Of a stretch of 64,000 bases of DNA, positions 33,739 to 41,262 are shown piece by piece. Positions within the stretch are counted from its first letter, which is position 1. Each line of letters begins with the position of its first letter. A program made the translations under genes and the position numbers. This DNA is from Hyphomonadaceae bacterium UBA7672 (GTDB lineage Bacteria; Pseudomonadota; Alphaproteobacteria; Caulobacterales; Hyphomonadaceae): positions 124,001 through 188,000 of the forward strand of contig DLHI01000024.1 of assembly GCA_002483135.1 (NCBI GenBank). The letters run 5' to 3'. The notes beneath the pieces are model-generated. The model made no database searches, had not been told where the DNA came from, and was given only the letters and a program-made list of their open reading frames with translations.

Positions 33739-34113
33739 TTAGCGACTGCGCCCCGCCTGGCGTGTCGCGATCTGCCAGACATTGCCCCAGTCATCACGCA
33801 CCGTCGCGCGCCTGTCGCCGTATGGCGTGTCCATGGGCTTCTCGACCGACTTCGCCCCCGAAGCCAACGCCTTGCGATAGGTCTTGTCGGCGTCCTCGAC
33901 ATAGACATACAGCACCGCCGACGCCGCGTTGCGTTCCTCGTCGCTGCTCAGCATCACGATGCTGTCGCCGATCCGCATCTCCATGGGCCTGCCCGCTTGC
34001 GCCCGTCCGGTTGCACCGAACACGCTGCGCAAGAAGGCCGCCAAGCCCCTCACATCATCGACAAAAATGCGCGGGGTAATAGTACGCCAGCCTTCGGGCT
34101 GAAAACCTGCCAT
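33739..34113 (-). CDS. VOC-family protein (glyoxalase/PhnB-like)
   Basis: The protein has 124 residues. It has the PhnB/VOC pattern ITPRIFVDDVRGLAAFLRSVFGATG, a middle PMEMRIGDSIVMLSSDEE, VYVEDADKTYRKALASGAKSVEKPMDTPYGDR and an end VRDDWGNVWQIATR. The VOC fold binds a metal in enzymes, but small PhnB-like proteins often have unknown ligands. It is a single gene on the minus strand. Confidence 0.85.
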   Translation of the reverse strand: MAGFQPEGWRTITPRIFVDDVRGLAAFLRSVFGATGRAQAGRPMEMRIGDSIVMLSSDEERNAASAVLYVYVEDADKTYRKALASGAKSVEKPMDTPYGDRRATVRDDWGNVWQIATRQAGRSR

Positions 34114-34268
34114 GGCGCCTCCCCCCTTTGCCGCTGTCTGCTGTCTCTACGGCTTTACCTTGTCACACCGAGGTGAGCCCTGCAAAGCCGATGAATGCTT
34201 GACCAAGCTCTTTGGCGTCAGCAACTCTGCGGTCAAGGCCGTGCAACTGGCCATCGTGGGAGGGTAGC

Positions 34269-35174
34269 TTGAGGTCTCTGGTTCTTGTAACCGCACTGCT
34301 GCTGGCCGGCTGCGCAACGGCCGCCCCGGTAGCGCCTGCGCAATCATCTTCCGCGCCACAGCGCATCACCGGCGGCGTTGCCGACAACCAGCCCGCCGCC
34401 AGCACAGATGGCCTCACCATCTTTCGCGACGTGGTCTACGGCCACCACGATGGCATGGCCAATGTCCATGATGTCATCCGCCCGCAGAATCCATCGGGCG
34501 CCGCTGTACTCTACATGGTCTCCGGCGGATGGAACTCGCGCTGGGCTGCCCCTGAAACGCGCATCGCGAATTTTCGCCTGCTGCTGGACGCCGGCATCAC
34601 GGTCATCCCCGTCCACCACGGCTCGGCGCCGCGCTTCAAGGTTCCCGAAGCCCATGCCGACGTGAAACGCGCCCTGCGCCACGTCAGCCTGAATGCTGCA
34701 ACCTACGGCATAGACGCCAAACGCCTCGGCGTGTTCGGCGGATCGGCCGGCGGCCACCTCTCGCTCATGCTCGGCCTCAATGGCGATGATGGCGACCCCG
34801 CCTCCGAAGACCCCGTCCTGCGCGGTCCGTCTCGCGTCAAGGCGGTGGTCGCCTACTATCCACCCGTCGACCTGCGCCGCATGACCGGTCCGAACGAACG
34901 CTTTCCAGCGCTCGATTTCCCGGTCGACCAGGCCGCCGCGATCTCGCCGATCCTTTTCGTCGACGCAAACGACCCCGCCACGCTCATCGTGCACGGCGAC
35001 GCCGACACGCTTGTTCCGATCTCATCCGGCCTGTCGATTCATGACGCGCTGAAACAGGCCGGCGTGAAGACTGACATGATCACCATCTCCGGCGGCGACC
35101 ACGGTTTCACCGAACCGGCCCATCGCGCACAAGCCACTGCCGCCATGGCGAAATGGTTCAAAGAGAACCTGTAG
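34269..35174 (+). CDS. Lipoprotein alpha/beta hydrolase (BD-FAE/esterase-lipase-like)
   Basis: The chosen TTG start at 34269 has GGGAGGG a few bases upstream and gives a lipoprotein signal (RSLVLVTALLLAGC, C15 lipidated) and 301 residues; an ATG at 34212 has no such site and hides the signal. The alpha/beta hydrolase domain carries the oxyanion-type VSGGWNSRW, the nucleophile elbow VFGGSAGGHLS, D in HGDADTLVP and H in SGGDHGF. It is probably an outer-membrane or periplasmic carboxylesterase or peptidase-like enzyme. The substrate is unknown. Confidence 0.85.
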   Translation: MRSLVLVTALLLAGCATAAPVAPAQSSSAPQRITGGVADNQPAASTDGLTIFRDVVYGHHDGMANVHDVIRPQNPSGAAVLYMVSGGWNSRWAAPETRIANFRLLLDAGITVIPVHHGSAPRFKVPEAHADVKRALRHVSLNAATYGIDAKRLGVFGGSAGGHLSLMLGLNGDDGDPASEDPVLRGPSRVKAVVAYYPPVDLRRMTGPNERFPALDFPVDQAAAISPILFVDANDPATLIVHGDADTLVPISSGLSIHDALKQAGVKTDMITISGGDHGFTEPAHRAQATAAMAKWFKENL

Positions 35175-35326
35175 CCAGCCTTATTATTGGTCAGCTGATC
35201 GGTTCCATGTCGCACTTTCTTAACGGCCAGCCCGTAAGGATTAAGCGTACTCTCGCCAGTATTCCCTCACGCGATTCACCATGGATTCACGTCATCGGCA
35301 GATAATGCCGAGCGTAGGAGTGTGCC

Positions 35327-35620
35327 ATGGCCGCCGATGGAACAGGCGCGATTGGGCCGGTTTCGGTCAGATACGCCGCACAGATCAGGGAACTGCTTCA
35401 CGCACAGGCGCTGCAACGCATCGCTGCGGCCGAAGAAGCCGCGCGCGCATCCGCCGAGGCGGAACGCGCCGCCCGCACAGACCCCGTCGAGAAGACCGAA
35501 GACGCCGAAGCCGAGCGGGCCAAACCCGAACCCGACGTCGTCTCCGCTCCTCCCGAACCGATCCATGCCGAAAAAGCCGAAGCCGTTATCCCTGGCCAGC
35601 TTGTCGATATCCAGGCCTGA
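35327..35620 (+). CDS. Small hypothetical protein with charged middle, ending in LVDIQA
   Basis: The protein has 97 residues; AGGAG lies six bases before the ATG. The start (GAIGPVSVRYAAQIRELLHAQALQRIAAAEEAA) is helical, the middle is rich in E, A, K and P, and the end is IPGQLVDIQA. No family is recognised. It has its own 152-bp upstream region containing TTAA-like tracts (cttaacgg and ggattaagc). It is convergent with the VOC gene. Confidence 0.6.
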   Translation: MAADGTGAIGPVSVRYAAQIRELLHAQALQRIAAAEEAARASAEAERAARTDPVEKTEDAEAERAKPEPDVVSAPPEPIHAEKAEAVIPGQLVDIQA

Positions 35621-35668
35621 ACCGCGCAGCGCCGCCGACGCCCCGCACGTCCAGGCCCCCTGTGGGCC

Positions 35669-36046
35669 TCAGCCCATCCGCTTCATCGCACAAATCTTGT
35701 TGCCGTCCGGATCGCGCAGATAAGCGAGATACAGCTCCATCGTCGCGCCCTTGCGGATGCCCGGCGGATCCTCGATCGCGGTTCCGCCATTCGCGATGCC
35801 GGCCGCGTGCCAGGCATCCGCCTGTTCAGTCGTCTCGACCGCAAACCCGATCGTGCCGCCGTTCGCAAACGTGCACGGCTCGCCATTGATCGGAATGCTC
35901 ACGCCGAACGTGCCCGTCTTCGTGCGCCAGAAAATGCGGTTCTTGTCCTGGAAGCCCGGCTTCACGCCCAGCGCGCCCAGCGTCGCGTCGTAGAATTTCC
36001 GCGACCGCTCAAGATCGTTCGTGCCGACCATGATATGTGAAAACAT
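35669..36046 (-). CDS. VOC-family protein (glyoxalase/bleomycin-resistance-like)
   Basis: The protein has 125 residues from the ATG at 36046, preceded by GGGAGGA. The VOC features are MFSHIMVGTNDLERSRKFYDATLGALG at the start, IGFAVETTEQADAWHAAGIANGG and LAYLRDPDGNKICAM at the end. It resembles the common single-domain lactoylglutathione lyase-like proteins; whether it has lyase activity is not known. The 187 bp upstream are shared with the divergent DUF3147 gene. Confidence 0.88.
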   Translation of the reverse strand: MFSHIMVGTNDLERSRKFYDATLGALGVKPGFQDKNRIFWRTKTGTFGVSIPINGEPCTFANGGTIGFAVETTEQADAWHAAGIANGGTAIEDPPGIRKGATMELYLAYLRDPDGNKICAMKRMG

Positions 36047-36233
36047 CCCGTCCTCCCGCCACATGCTGATCCGCCAACCCGCCGTCCGTGCTGGCCGTTC
36101 CCAGCGCAGATGCGCCAAAGCCCGCGCGCTTGCAATCCCGCCGCGTGCAATTCCGCCCACCCGGCCTGCCGCCCGCCACAGTTGACCAACGCTGCATCGC
36201 GCGGCCACTGTGCGGCGACTCGGAGGCAGTCCC

Positions 36234-36590
36234 ATGCTGATGACAATCCTGAAGGCCGTCGGCACCGTCGCTGTGGTCATCATCATTTCGGAGGTGCAGA
36301 AGCGCTCGAACGCACTAGGCGCAGCCATTGCCGCCCTGCCGCTGATGACCATGCTCGTCGTCTTCAACCTCGCCACCGACCCCAAGGCCGGCCCCGATCA
36401 GGCCAGCCAGTTCGCCAACACCACCTTCCTGCTGTTCTTCCCGGGGCTGACCTTCTTCATCCTCCTGGCCGTCGGCCCAAAAATCGGGATGAGCTTCTGG
36501 TGGTCGTTCGGCGTCGCCGTGGCGGCCACCTTTGCCGTCACCGTCCTGGCCATCGGCGTGATGCGCCACTTCGGCGTGAAGATCGATTGA
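36234..36590 (+). CDS. DUF3147 membrane protein
   Basis: The protein has 118 residues from the ATG at 36234 (GGAGG seven bases upstream). Four hydrophobic helices and the conserved patches IISEVQKRSNALGAAIAALPL and SFWWSFGVAVAATF fit DUF3147. The function of the family is unknown. It overlaps the next small membrane protein by one base (TGATG), so the two are translated together. Confidence 0.85.
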   Translation: MLMTILKAVGTVAVVIIISEVQKRSNALGAAIAALPLMTMLVVFNLATDPKAGPDQASQFANTTFLLFFPGLTFFILLAVGPKIGMSFWWSFGVAVAATFAVTVLAIGVMRHFGVKID

Positions 36591-36811
36591 TGCAGGGCCC
36601 TCTGAATCTCGAGAAATCCATGAGGCTGGCCATTGCGCTGGTCCTCGTCTGCGTCGTCATCGTAGCGCCGCTCATCGGCGTCTATGCGCTCTCGCCTTTC
36701 TTCTTCATCTGGGGCCTCGAACCCTACCAACTCGCCGTCGTCGTCGCCGTGATGGTCGCTGAAGCCGTCACCATCGCCGCGCTGATCTTCCTGGTCATCC
36801 GCAAACGCTAG
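36590..36811 (+). CDS. Small two-helix membrane protein
   Basis: The protein has 73 residues, starting within the stop of the DUF3147 gene. Two hydrophobic segments (LAIALVLVCVVIVAPLIGVY and LAVVVAVMVAEAVTIAALIFLV) flank a short loop with SPFFFIWGLEPYQ. An internal ATG (36620, MRLAIALV) could also serve as the start. No family is recognised. Confidence 0.6.
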   Translation: MQGPLNLEKSMRLAIALVLVCVVIVAPLIGVYALSPFFFIWGLEPYQLAVVVAVMVAEAVTIAALIFLVIRKR

Positions 36812-36909
36812 GACCTTGACGCAAGGTCCCACGATACGCACCGGCCCTTGGCGCCGCGCGTATGTCGACTAGGCTGCCGCCCTACAACAAACAGGTGAGG
36901 CGCGCCCCC

Positions 36910-37764
36910 ATGTCCAACAACATGTCGTCCAACAACATGTCCGACTATAGCGACATCCTCTATTCCACCGCTGACGGCGTCGCCACCATCACGCTCAACC
37001 GTCCCGACAAGCTCAACGCCTGGCGCGGACAGATGGAGCAGGAAGTCCGCGCCGCCATGAAGGTCGCCGCCGCTGACGACAGCGTCCGTGTCATCGTCCT
37101 CACCGGCGCCGGCAAGGGCTTCTGCGCCGGCGCCGACATGGGCATGCTGCAGACCATCCAGTCGGGTGACGCGCAAACGTCCCGCGCCGCCGTCAACGCG
37201 GCCGCCCCGTACGATCCCGCTTCCAACGAGAACTTCCAGAAGCAGTATTCCTACTTCCCCGCCGTGCCCAAGCCGATCATCGGCGCCATCAACGGCTCCG
37301 CCGCTGGCCTCGGCCTCATCATGTCGCTCTATTGCGACATTCGCTTCGCTGCCGACACCGCGAAGTTCACCACCGCCTTCTCGCGCCGCGGCCTCGTCGC
37401 CGAGCACGGCATCTCGTGGCTGCTGCCGCGCCTCATCGGCTTCAGCAACGCCGCCGATCTGCTCTACAGCGCCCGCGTCATCACCGCGCCCGAAGCCCAC
37501 GCCATGGGCCTCGTCAGCCGCGTCTTCCCCGCCGCCTCTTTCCAGGCCGAAGTCGCCGCCTACGCAAAAATGCTCGCCAACGAAGTCTCGCCCCGCTCCC
37601 TGCGCGAGATGAAGCGCGAAATCTGGAACGCCCAGTTCCAGACCCTCGGCCAGGCCATCGAAGCCGCCAACGCCGACATGCCCCCCAGCTTCAAGTCCGA
37701 AGACTTCAAGGAAGGCGTCGCCCACTTCGTGGAGAAGCGCGCGCCGAGATTCACGGGGCGCTAG
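36910..37764 (+). CDS. Enoyl-CoA hydratase/isomerase (crotonase) family enzyme
   Basis: The protein has 284 residues from the ATG at 36910. Family features are ATITLNRPDKLNAW, GAGKGFCAGADMGML (oxyanion hole), AAINGSAAGLGL-like (GAINGSAAGLG) and FTTAFSRRGLVAEHGISWLLPRLIG with the catalytic glutamate region. It probably hydrates enoyl-CoA in beta-oxidation or degrades a related acyl-CoA. The odd N-terminus has SNNMS repeated, giving alternative starts at 36910, 36922 and 36937. It stands alone, converging on glmU. Confidence 0.9.
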   Translation: MSNNMSSNNMSDYSDILYSTADGVATITLNRPDKLNAWRGQMEQEVRAAMKVAAADDSVRVIVLTGAGKGFCAGADMGMLQTIQSGDAQTSRAAVNAAAPYDPASNENFQKQYSYFPAVPKPIIGAINGSAAGLGLIMSLYCDIRFAADTAKFTTAFSRRGLVAEHGISWLLPRLIGFSNAADLLYSARVITAPEAHAMGLVSRVFPAASFQAEVAAYAKMLANEVSPRSLREMKREIWNAQFQTLGQAIEAANADMPPSFKSEDFKEGVAHFVEKRAPRFTGR

Positions 37765-37778
37765 AAGCCGCCACTCAC

Positions 37779-37823
37779 CACTGTCATTCCGGCTCGCGCT
37801 ATCGCGCGTCGAGAATGACAGTG
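37779..37823. terminator. Palindromic element between convergent genes
   Basis: Perfect 11-bp arms cactgtcattc (37779-37789) and gaatgacagtg (37813-37823) flank a GC-rich inner part that can itself fold (ctcgcgc...gtcgag). It lies between the enoyl-CoA hydratase stop (37764) and glmU stop (37846). The gtcattc/gaatgac ends are like those of dispersed bacterial intergenic repeats, and it may also serve as a bidirectional terminator. Confidence 0.55.
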
Positions 37824-37845
37824 TGTGATCGGAGCAGGCAGATCT

Positions 37846-39216
37846 CTAAACCGCCCCGTCCGGCTTCTTCCCCGCCTTCTTTGCGGCCGACTTCTCCGCC
37901 CGGAAAGCCTTCGCCCAGCCCTCTTTCCCAGCCTGCCGCCCGCGCGCAATCGCCAACGCATCCGCCGGCACGTCTTCAACAATCACCGAGCCCGAGCCGA
38001 CATATCCGCCCGCACCAATCGTCACCGGCGCCACCAGCGACGAATTCGAGCCAACGAACGCGCCCTCACCCACCACCGTGCGGTATTTGAAGAACCCGTC
38101 GTAATTGCAGAAGATCGTACCCGCTCCGATGTTCGCTCCCGCGCCAATCTCGCCATCGCCGAGATAGCTGAGATGGTTCGCCTTCGCGCCTTCGCCGACA
38201 GTCACGTTCTTCACCTCGACGAAATTGCCGATGTGCGCGTCCTTCCCGATCACCGCCCCCGGTCGCAGCCGCGCATACGGCCCCACCAGCGCGCCCGAGC
38301 CAACCTTGGCGCCCTCCAGGTGAGAGAACGCACGGATCACCGCGCCGCTCGAAACGCTTACTCCAGTCGCAAACACAACGTTCGGCTCTATGGTCACCCC
38401 CGACGCAATCTTCGTGTCGTGGCTGAAGTACACCGTCTCCGGCGCCGGCATCGTCACGCCATCCGCCATGAGCTTCTCGCGCATCGCCTGCTGGAAGATG
38501 TGCTCGATTCCAGCCAACTCCGCCTGGCTGTTCACGCCCAGCACATCGCGCTCCTCGCAATGCGCCACAGCAGCCTTCAGCCCACGTCCCCGCGCCAGCC
38601 CGACAAGGTCCGTCAGATAGTATTCGCCCTTGGCGTTGTCGTTCTTCACCGCCTTCAGCAGATCGAACATCAACTTCACCGGCGCCGCCATCACGCCCGA
38701 ATTCGCCAGCTCGATCGCCAGCTGGTCCTCGCTCGCATCGTTGGCCTCGACGATCGCCTCCAGCGAGCCATCGCCCGTCGTCACCAGCCGCCCATAACGG
38801 TTCGGCAGCTTCGCCTTGAAACCGAGCACGCAAACACCCGCGCCCTTCTCGATCTCCGCAAACGCTCGCTCGCCCGCCTCCTTGGGCACCAGCGGCGTAT
38901 CGGCATAAAGCACGATGGCTTGCCCCTCGACGCCCGCCAGCGCCTCGCGCGCCGCGTCCACCGCGTTCGCCGTGCCCAGCTGCTCACGCTGCACCACCAC
39001 ATTGGCTGCGCCCACCAGCTTCGCCGCCGCCTCGCTCAACGCCGGCATGTCCGGCCCGACCACCACAACGCTCCGTTTGCAGCCCAGCGCCTGCGCCAGC
39101 GCGACGCTCCATGCCAGCATCGGCCGCCCGCCGATCTCGTGCAGAACCTTCGGGCGCGGCGATTTCATCCGCGTGCCCTTGCCCGCGGCGAGGATGATTG
39201 CGAAACGGTCGGCCAT
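37846..39216 (-). CDS. glmU: Bifunctional UDP-N-acetylglucosamine pyrophosphorylase / glucosamine-1-phosphate acetyltransferase
   Basis: The protein has 456 residues, the usual size. The N-terminal uridyltransferase domain begins with ILAAGKGTRMKSPRPKVLHEI and contains the sugar-nucleotide motifs QLGTANAV and LYADTPLV. The C-terminal left-handed beta-helix acetyltransferase domain shows hexapeptide repeats and the conserved KNVTVGEGAKANHLSYLGD and NIGAGTIFCNYDG. It makes UDP-GlcNAc for peptidoglycan and lipopolysaccharide. It is divergent from gph, with 63 bp between. Confidence 0.97.
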   Translation of the reverse strand: MADRFAIILAAGKGTRMKSPRPKVLHEIGGRPMLAWSVALAQALGCKRSVVVVGPDMPALSEAAAKLVGAANVVVQREQLGTANAVDAAREALAGVEGQAIVLYADTPLVPKEAGERAFAEIEKGAGVCVLGFKAKLPNRYGRLVTTGDGSLEAIVEANDASEDQLAIELANSGVMAAPVKLMFDLLKAVKNDNAKGEYYLTDLVGLARGRGLKAAVAHCEERDVLGVNSQAELAGIEHIFQQAMREKLMADGVTMPAPETVYFSHDTKIASGVTIEPNVVFATGVSVSSGAVIRAFSHLEGAKVGSGALVGPYARLRPGAVIGKDAHIGNFVEVKNVTVGEGAKANHLSYLGDGEIGAGANIGAGTIFCNYDGFFKYRTVVGEGAFVGSNSSLVAPVTIGAGGYVGSGSVIVEDVPADALAIARGRQAGKEGWAKAFRAEKSAAKKAGKKPDGAV

Positions 39217-39279
39217 GGCCTGTCCTTCAGGTCGAATCCCGGCCCCTGACTATCACACCCGCAAGCTCACCAGCCAGAC

Positions 39280-39960
39280 ATGAACAGCCTCACCGGCTAC
39301 ACCATTGCCTTCGACCTCGATGGCACGCTGATCGAAACCGCCGGCGACATCCATAGGGCGCTTGGCGAAGTCCTGTCGTCGGAAGGCTTTCCGCCCCTGC
39401 CAATGTCCGAAGTCCGCAAGCTGGTTGGCGGCGGCGCACGCCTGCTGATCCAGCGCGCCCTCGAACTGCACGGCGCCACGCGCGACGACGCAACCCTCGA
39501 CCGGCTGATGGATCAGTACATCGCCGCCTACGCCGCCGACATCGCCAGCCTGTCCCATCCCTTTCCCGGCCTGATCGAAGCGCTCGACGCGCTGCAAGGC
39601 CTCGGCGCTACGCTCTGCGTCTGCACCAACAAGCGCACGGACCTCTCCGTGCAATTGCTTGAAATGCTGGGATTGCAGCCCCGCTTCGCCGCCATTGTCG
39701 GTGGAGATCTCGCGCCAAACCGCAAACCCCATCCCGATCACTACATCTACGCGATCCGCATGGCGGGCGGCGATCCAGCCAGAAGCATGATGATCGGCGA
39801 TTCAATCTACGATGTTCGCACCGCGAAGGCCGCCGGCGCGCCGGTCGCCGTCTATGCCTTCGGCTATACAGACACGGCGCCGGACCTGTTGGGAGCCGAC
39901 GCCGTGTTTACGCATTTCACTGAGTTACCAGACCTCGCGGTCCGCCTGCTGCTCCGTTAG
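39280..39960 (+). CDS. gph: Phosphoglycolate phosphatase (HAD superfamily)
   Basis: The protein has 226 residues. HAD motifs are DLDGTLIETAGD (nucleophile D and acid D), the motif II threonine in VCTNKR, the motif III lysine in NRKPHPDHY and IGDSIYDVRTAKAAG. The cap sequence is of the Gph type. It removes phosphate from 2-phosphoglycolate produced by DNA repair or photorespiration-like reactions. It ends convergent with, and overlapping by 4 bp, a small hypothetical gene. Confidence 0.88.
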   Translation: MNSLTGYTIAFDLDGTLIETAGDIHRALGEVLSSEGFPPLPMSEVRKLVGGGARLLIQRALELHGATRDDATLDRLMDQYIAAYAADIASLSHPFPGLIEALDALQGLGATLCVCTNKRTDLSVQLLEMLGLQPRFAAIVGGDLAPNRKPHPDHYIYAIRMAGGDPARSMMIGDSIYDVRTAKAAGAPVAVYAFGYTDTAPDLLGADAVFTHFTELPDLAVRLLLR

Positions 39961-40196
39961 CCGATACCGCGCATGTAGCTCGCGGGCTTGCCGGGCTCGG
40001 GCCGCGCGCTTTTCTTGCGCGGGGGCATACCGTTGACCATGTTGCTGCGCACGTCCGTGCGGGCCGAGCGCATCGCTGGCACGAAGCCGGCGTCGATAAG
40101 ATTGATCGAGACGTCGAACCCACGGCTCGCCCAGTACTCTTCGATCTTCGCCTTCAGCTTGCGGGCGCCATCTTGGTCGCAGAAATCGCTGTTCAT
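39957..40196 (-). CDS. Small conserved hypothetical protein
   Basis: The protein has 79 residues. The N-terminal half (DGARKLKAKIEEYWASRGFDVSINLIDAGF) is like a small family found in Caulobacterales and Rhodobacterales where a helix is followed by a strand and ARTDVRSNMVNG. The C-terminal part is basic (PPRKKSARPEPGKP). The function is unknown. The upstream 322 bp hold its promoter. Confidence 0.75.
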   Translation of the reverse strand: MNSDFCDQDGARKLKAKIEEYWASRGFDVSINLIDAGFVPAMRSARTDVRSNMVNGMPPRKKSARPEPGKPASYMRGIG

Positions 40197-40518
40197 GTAG
40201 TCGCTCCAGACACCAGTTGAGGCTTAGCCTGCGTAAAACGCTTATCCGCCTCGGTAGGTCCCTCAGTTCGCGTCGTCCGCTTTGCGGTATCGCCGTAGTG
40301 TCAAGTTAGGAATGCAGTTGAGGCGGCGCATGATGCAGCGAAGGTATTTTGAAGATAAATTGTGGCGTGGAACGCCACGCTCAGATGAACGTTTGTTCGG
40401 GTTCATCGCGTTGCTGGGCAATTCGCGTTAACGCCTGAACGCTCAGCCGCGTAGGCCCCACGCATGGAACGGAATCAGCTCGGCGTAGACAAAGGAATCG
40501 ATTGAACGCCCCGCGCCC
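40197..40518. other. Intergenic region with a possible 33-codon ORF and a small hairpin
   Basis: No standard gene lies here. A plus-strand frame at 40330-40431 (MMQRRYFEDKLWRG start, GAGG six bases upstream) could encode a 33-residue basic peptide. Inside it a perfect 7-bp hairpin, gtggcgt-gga-acgccac region, spans 40362-40378. Base composition is less GC-rich than the neighbours. A small RNA or leader is equally possible. Confidence 0.3.
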
Positions 40519-40755
40519 CTAAAGGCGCTTCTTCGAAAACGCGCGGCCGGACGCGCTCTTAGGATATTTTTCGAACTCCCAAGCCTGCTCGGACTCACTG
40601 AAAGCGACGTAGGTTTTGAGCCGCCACGGCCGATACTTGGCGGTATGCGGCACGTGCCCAGCGTTGTGTTTCACCAATCGGCCACGCAATTCCTGGGTAA
40701 TGCCGACGTCGTGGTGCGCGCCGTCTTCGCTGGCCAATATGTAAACGTAGACCAC
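40519..40755 (-). CDS. GIY-YIG domain protein (UPF0213/YhbQ-like)
   Basis: The protein has 78 residues. A single GIY-YIG nuclease-like domain starts VYVYILASEDG, continues GITQELRGRLVKHNAG, and ends FEKYPKSASGRAFSKKRL. The first tyrosine, the arginine and the metal-binding glutamate are present, but the tyrosine of the YIG half is aspartate (HHDVGIT). Related stand-alone proteins are thought to act on DNA; activity here is uncertain. It begins 34 bp from a large palindromic repeat beside a tRNA gene. Confidence 0.85.
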   Translation of the reverse strand: MVYVYILASEDGAHHDVGITQELRGRLVKHNAGHVPHTAKYRPWRLKTYVAFSESEQAWEFEKYPKSASGRAFSKKRL

Positions 40756-40788
40756 GTTCTTCCCCCAGATCCGGGGTCAGAATGGCCC

Positions 40789-40915
40789 GCCTACGCGCTT
40801 CGCGCCACGGCGCGGCAGCCCGTCCGCAATACGGCTCGGCAAGCCAGCCTTCTCTCATTTCGTTCGAAGAAGGCTGGCTTGCCGAGCCGTAGCGCGAAGC
40901 GCGAAGCGCGTAGGC
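40789..40915. repeat. 127-bp nested foldback (inverted-repeat) element abutting tRNA-Val
   Basis: Two nested perfect inverted repeats are present. Outer arms of 17 bp (40789-40805 and 40899-40915, gcctacgcgcttcgcgc and its complement) and inner arms of 23 bp (40831-40853 and 40868-40890) around a 14-base loop. The right end touches the 3' CCA of the tRNA gene with no spacing. The short unit gcgaagc is repeated in the right arm. It contains no gene. It could be a MITE-like element, a REP-type sequence or a very large tRNA terminator. Confidence 0.85.
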
Positions 40916-40990
40916 TGGTGGGCGATGCAGGGATTGAACCTGCGACCCCTCCCGTGTGAAGGGAGTGCTCTCCCGCTGAGCTAATCGCCC
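40916..40990 (-). tRNA. tRNA-Val (anticodon CAC)
   Basis: Read on the minus strand the gene folds into a cloverleaf of 75 bases. The acceptor stem GGGCGAT pairs with ATCGCCC, the D arm contains AGCTCAGCGGGAGAGC, the anticodon stem CTCCC/GGGAG closes loop TTCACAC, giving anticodon CAC (valine, codon GUG), and the T arm has GCAGG-TTCAATC-CCTGC. The discriminator A and CCA end are encoded. The 3' end abuts a foldback repeat. Confidence 0.97.
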
Positions 40991-41187
40991 GGACCCACCT
41001 GAGGGGACCCAGATTCTGGGGAGCGGGTTCATAGGCCCCCGGCCAAGCGGGCGTCAAGCTGGACATCGGTTCACAGCCGCACGGAATGCCGCGTCGCGGC
41101 ACAAAAACCCGGTCGTTCAGCCGGTTATCGCTGTCCCTCTTGTGATCGCCCGCCACGCCACTGCCAGGGGTTTCCCGTGGACACAGG

Positions 41188-41206
41188 GCCTTCCTTTTGG
41201 GAAGGC
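41188..41206. other. Short hairpin in the region between tRNA and MFS gene
   Basis: Arms gccttcc (41188-41194) and ggaaggc (41200-41206) form a 7-bp stem around ttttg, in the 272-bp region between the tRNA-Val gene and the MFS start at 41263. No gene is seen in this region; it should hold promoters for both directions. Confidence 0.35.
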
Positions 41207-41262
41207 TTCGCCCCAAGGCGGATTAAAATCCAGAAAACCGCCAGCGCGGGAGGGAGTTTGGA

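Noticed and set aside
35222..35255. TTAA-type tracts upstream of 35327 as a CtrA site
   Set aside because: The spacing does not match TTAA-N7-TTAA, so no regulator is assigned.
40645..41032. Frames containing GDAGIEPATPPV and similar text
   Set aside because: This is the typical artefact of translating across a tRNA gene; the tRNA-Val cloverleaf explains the sequence.
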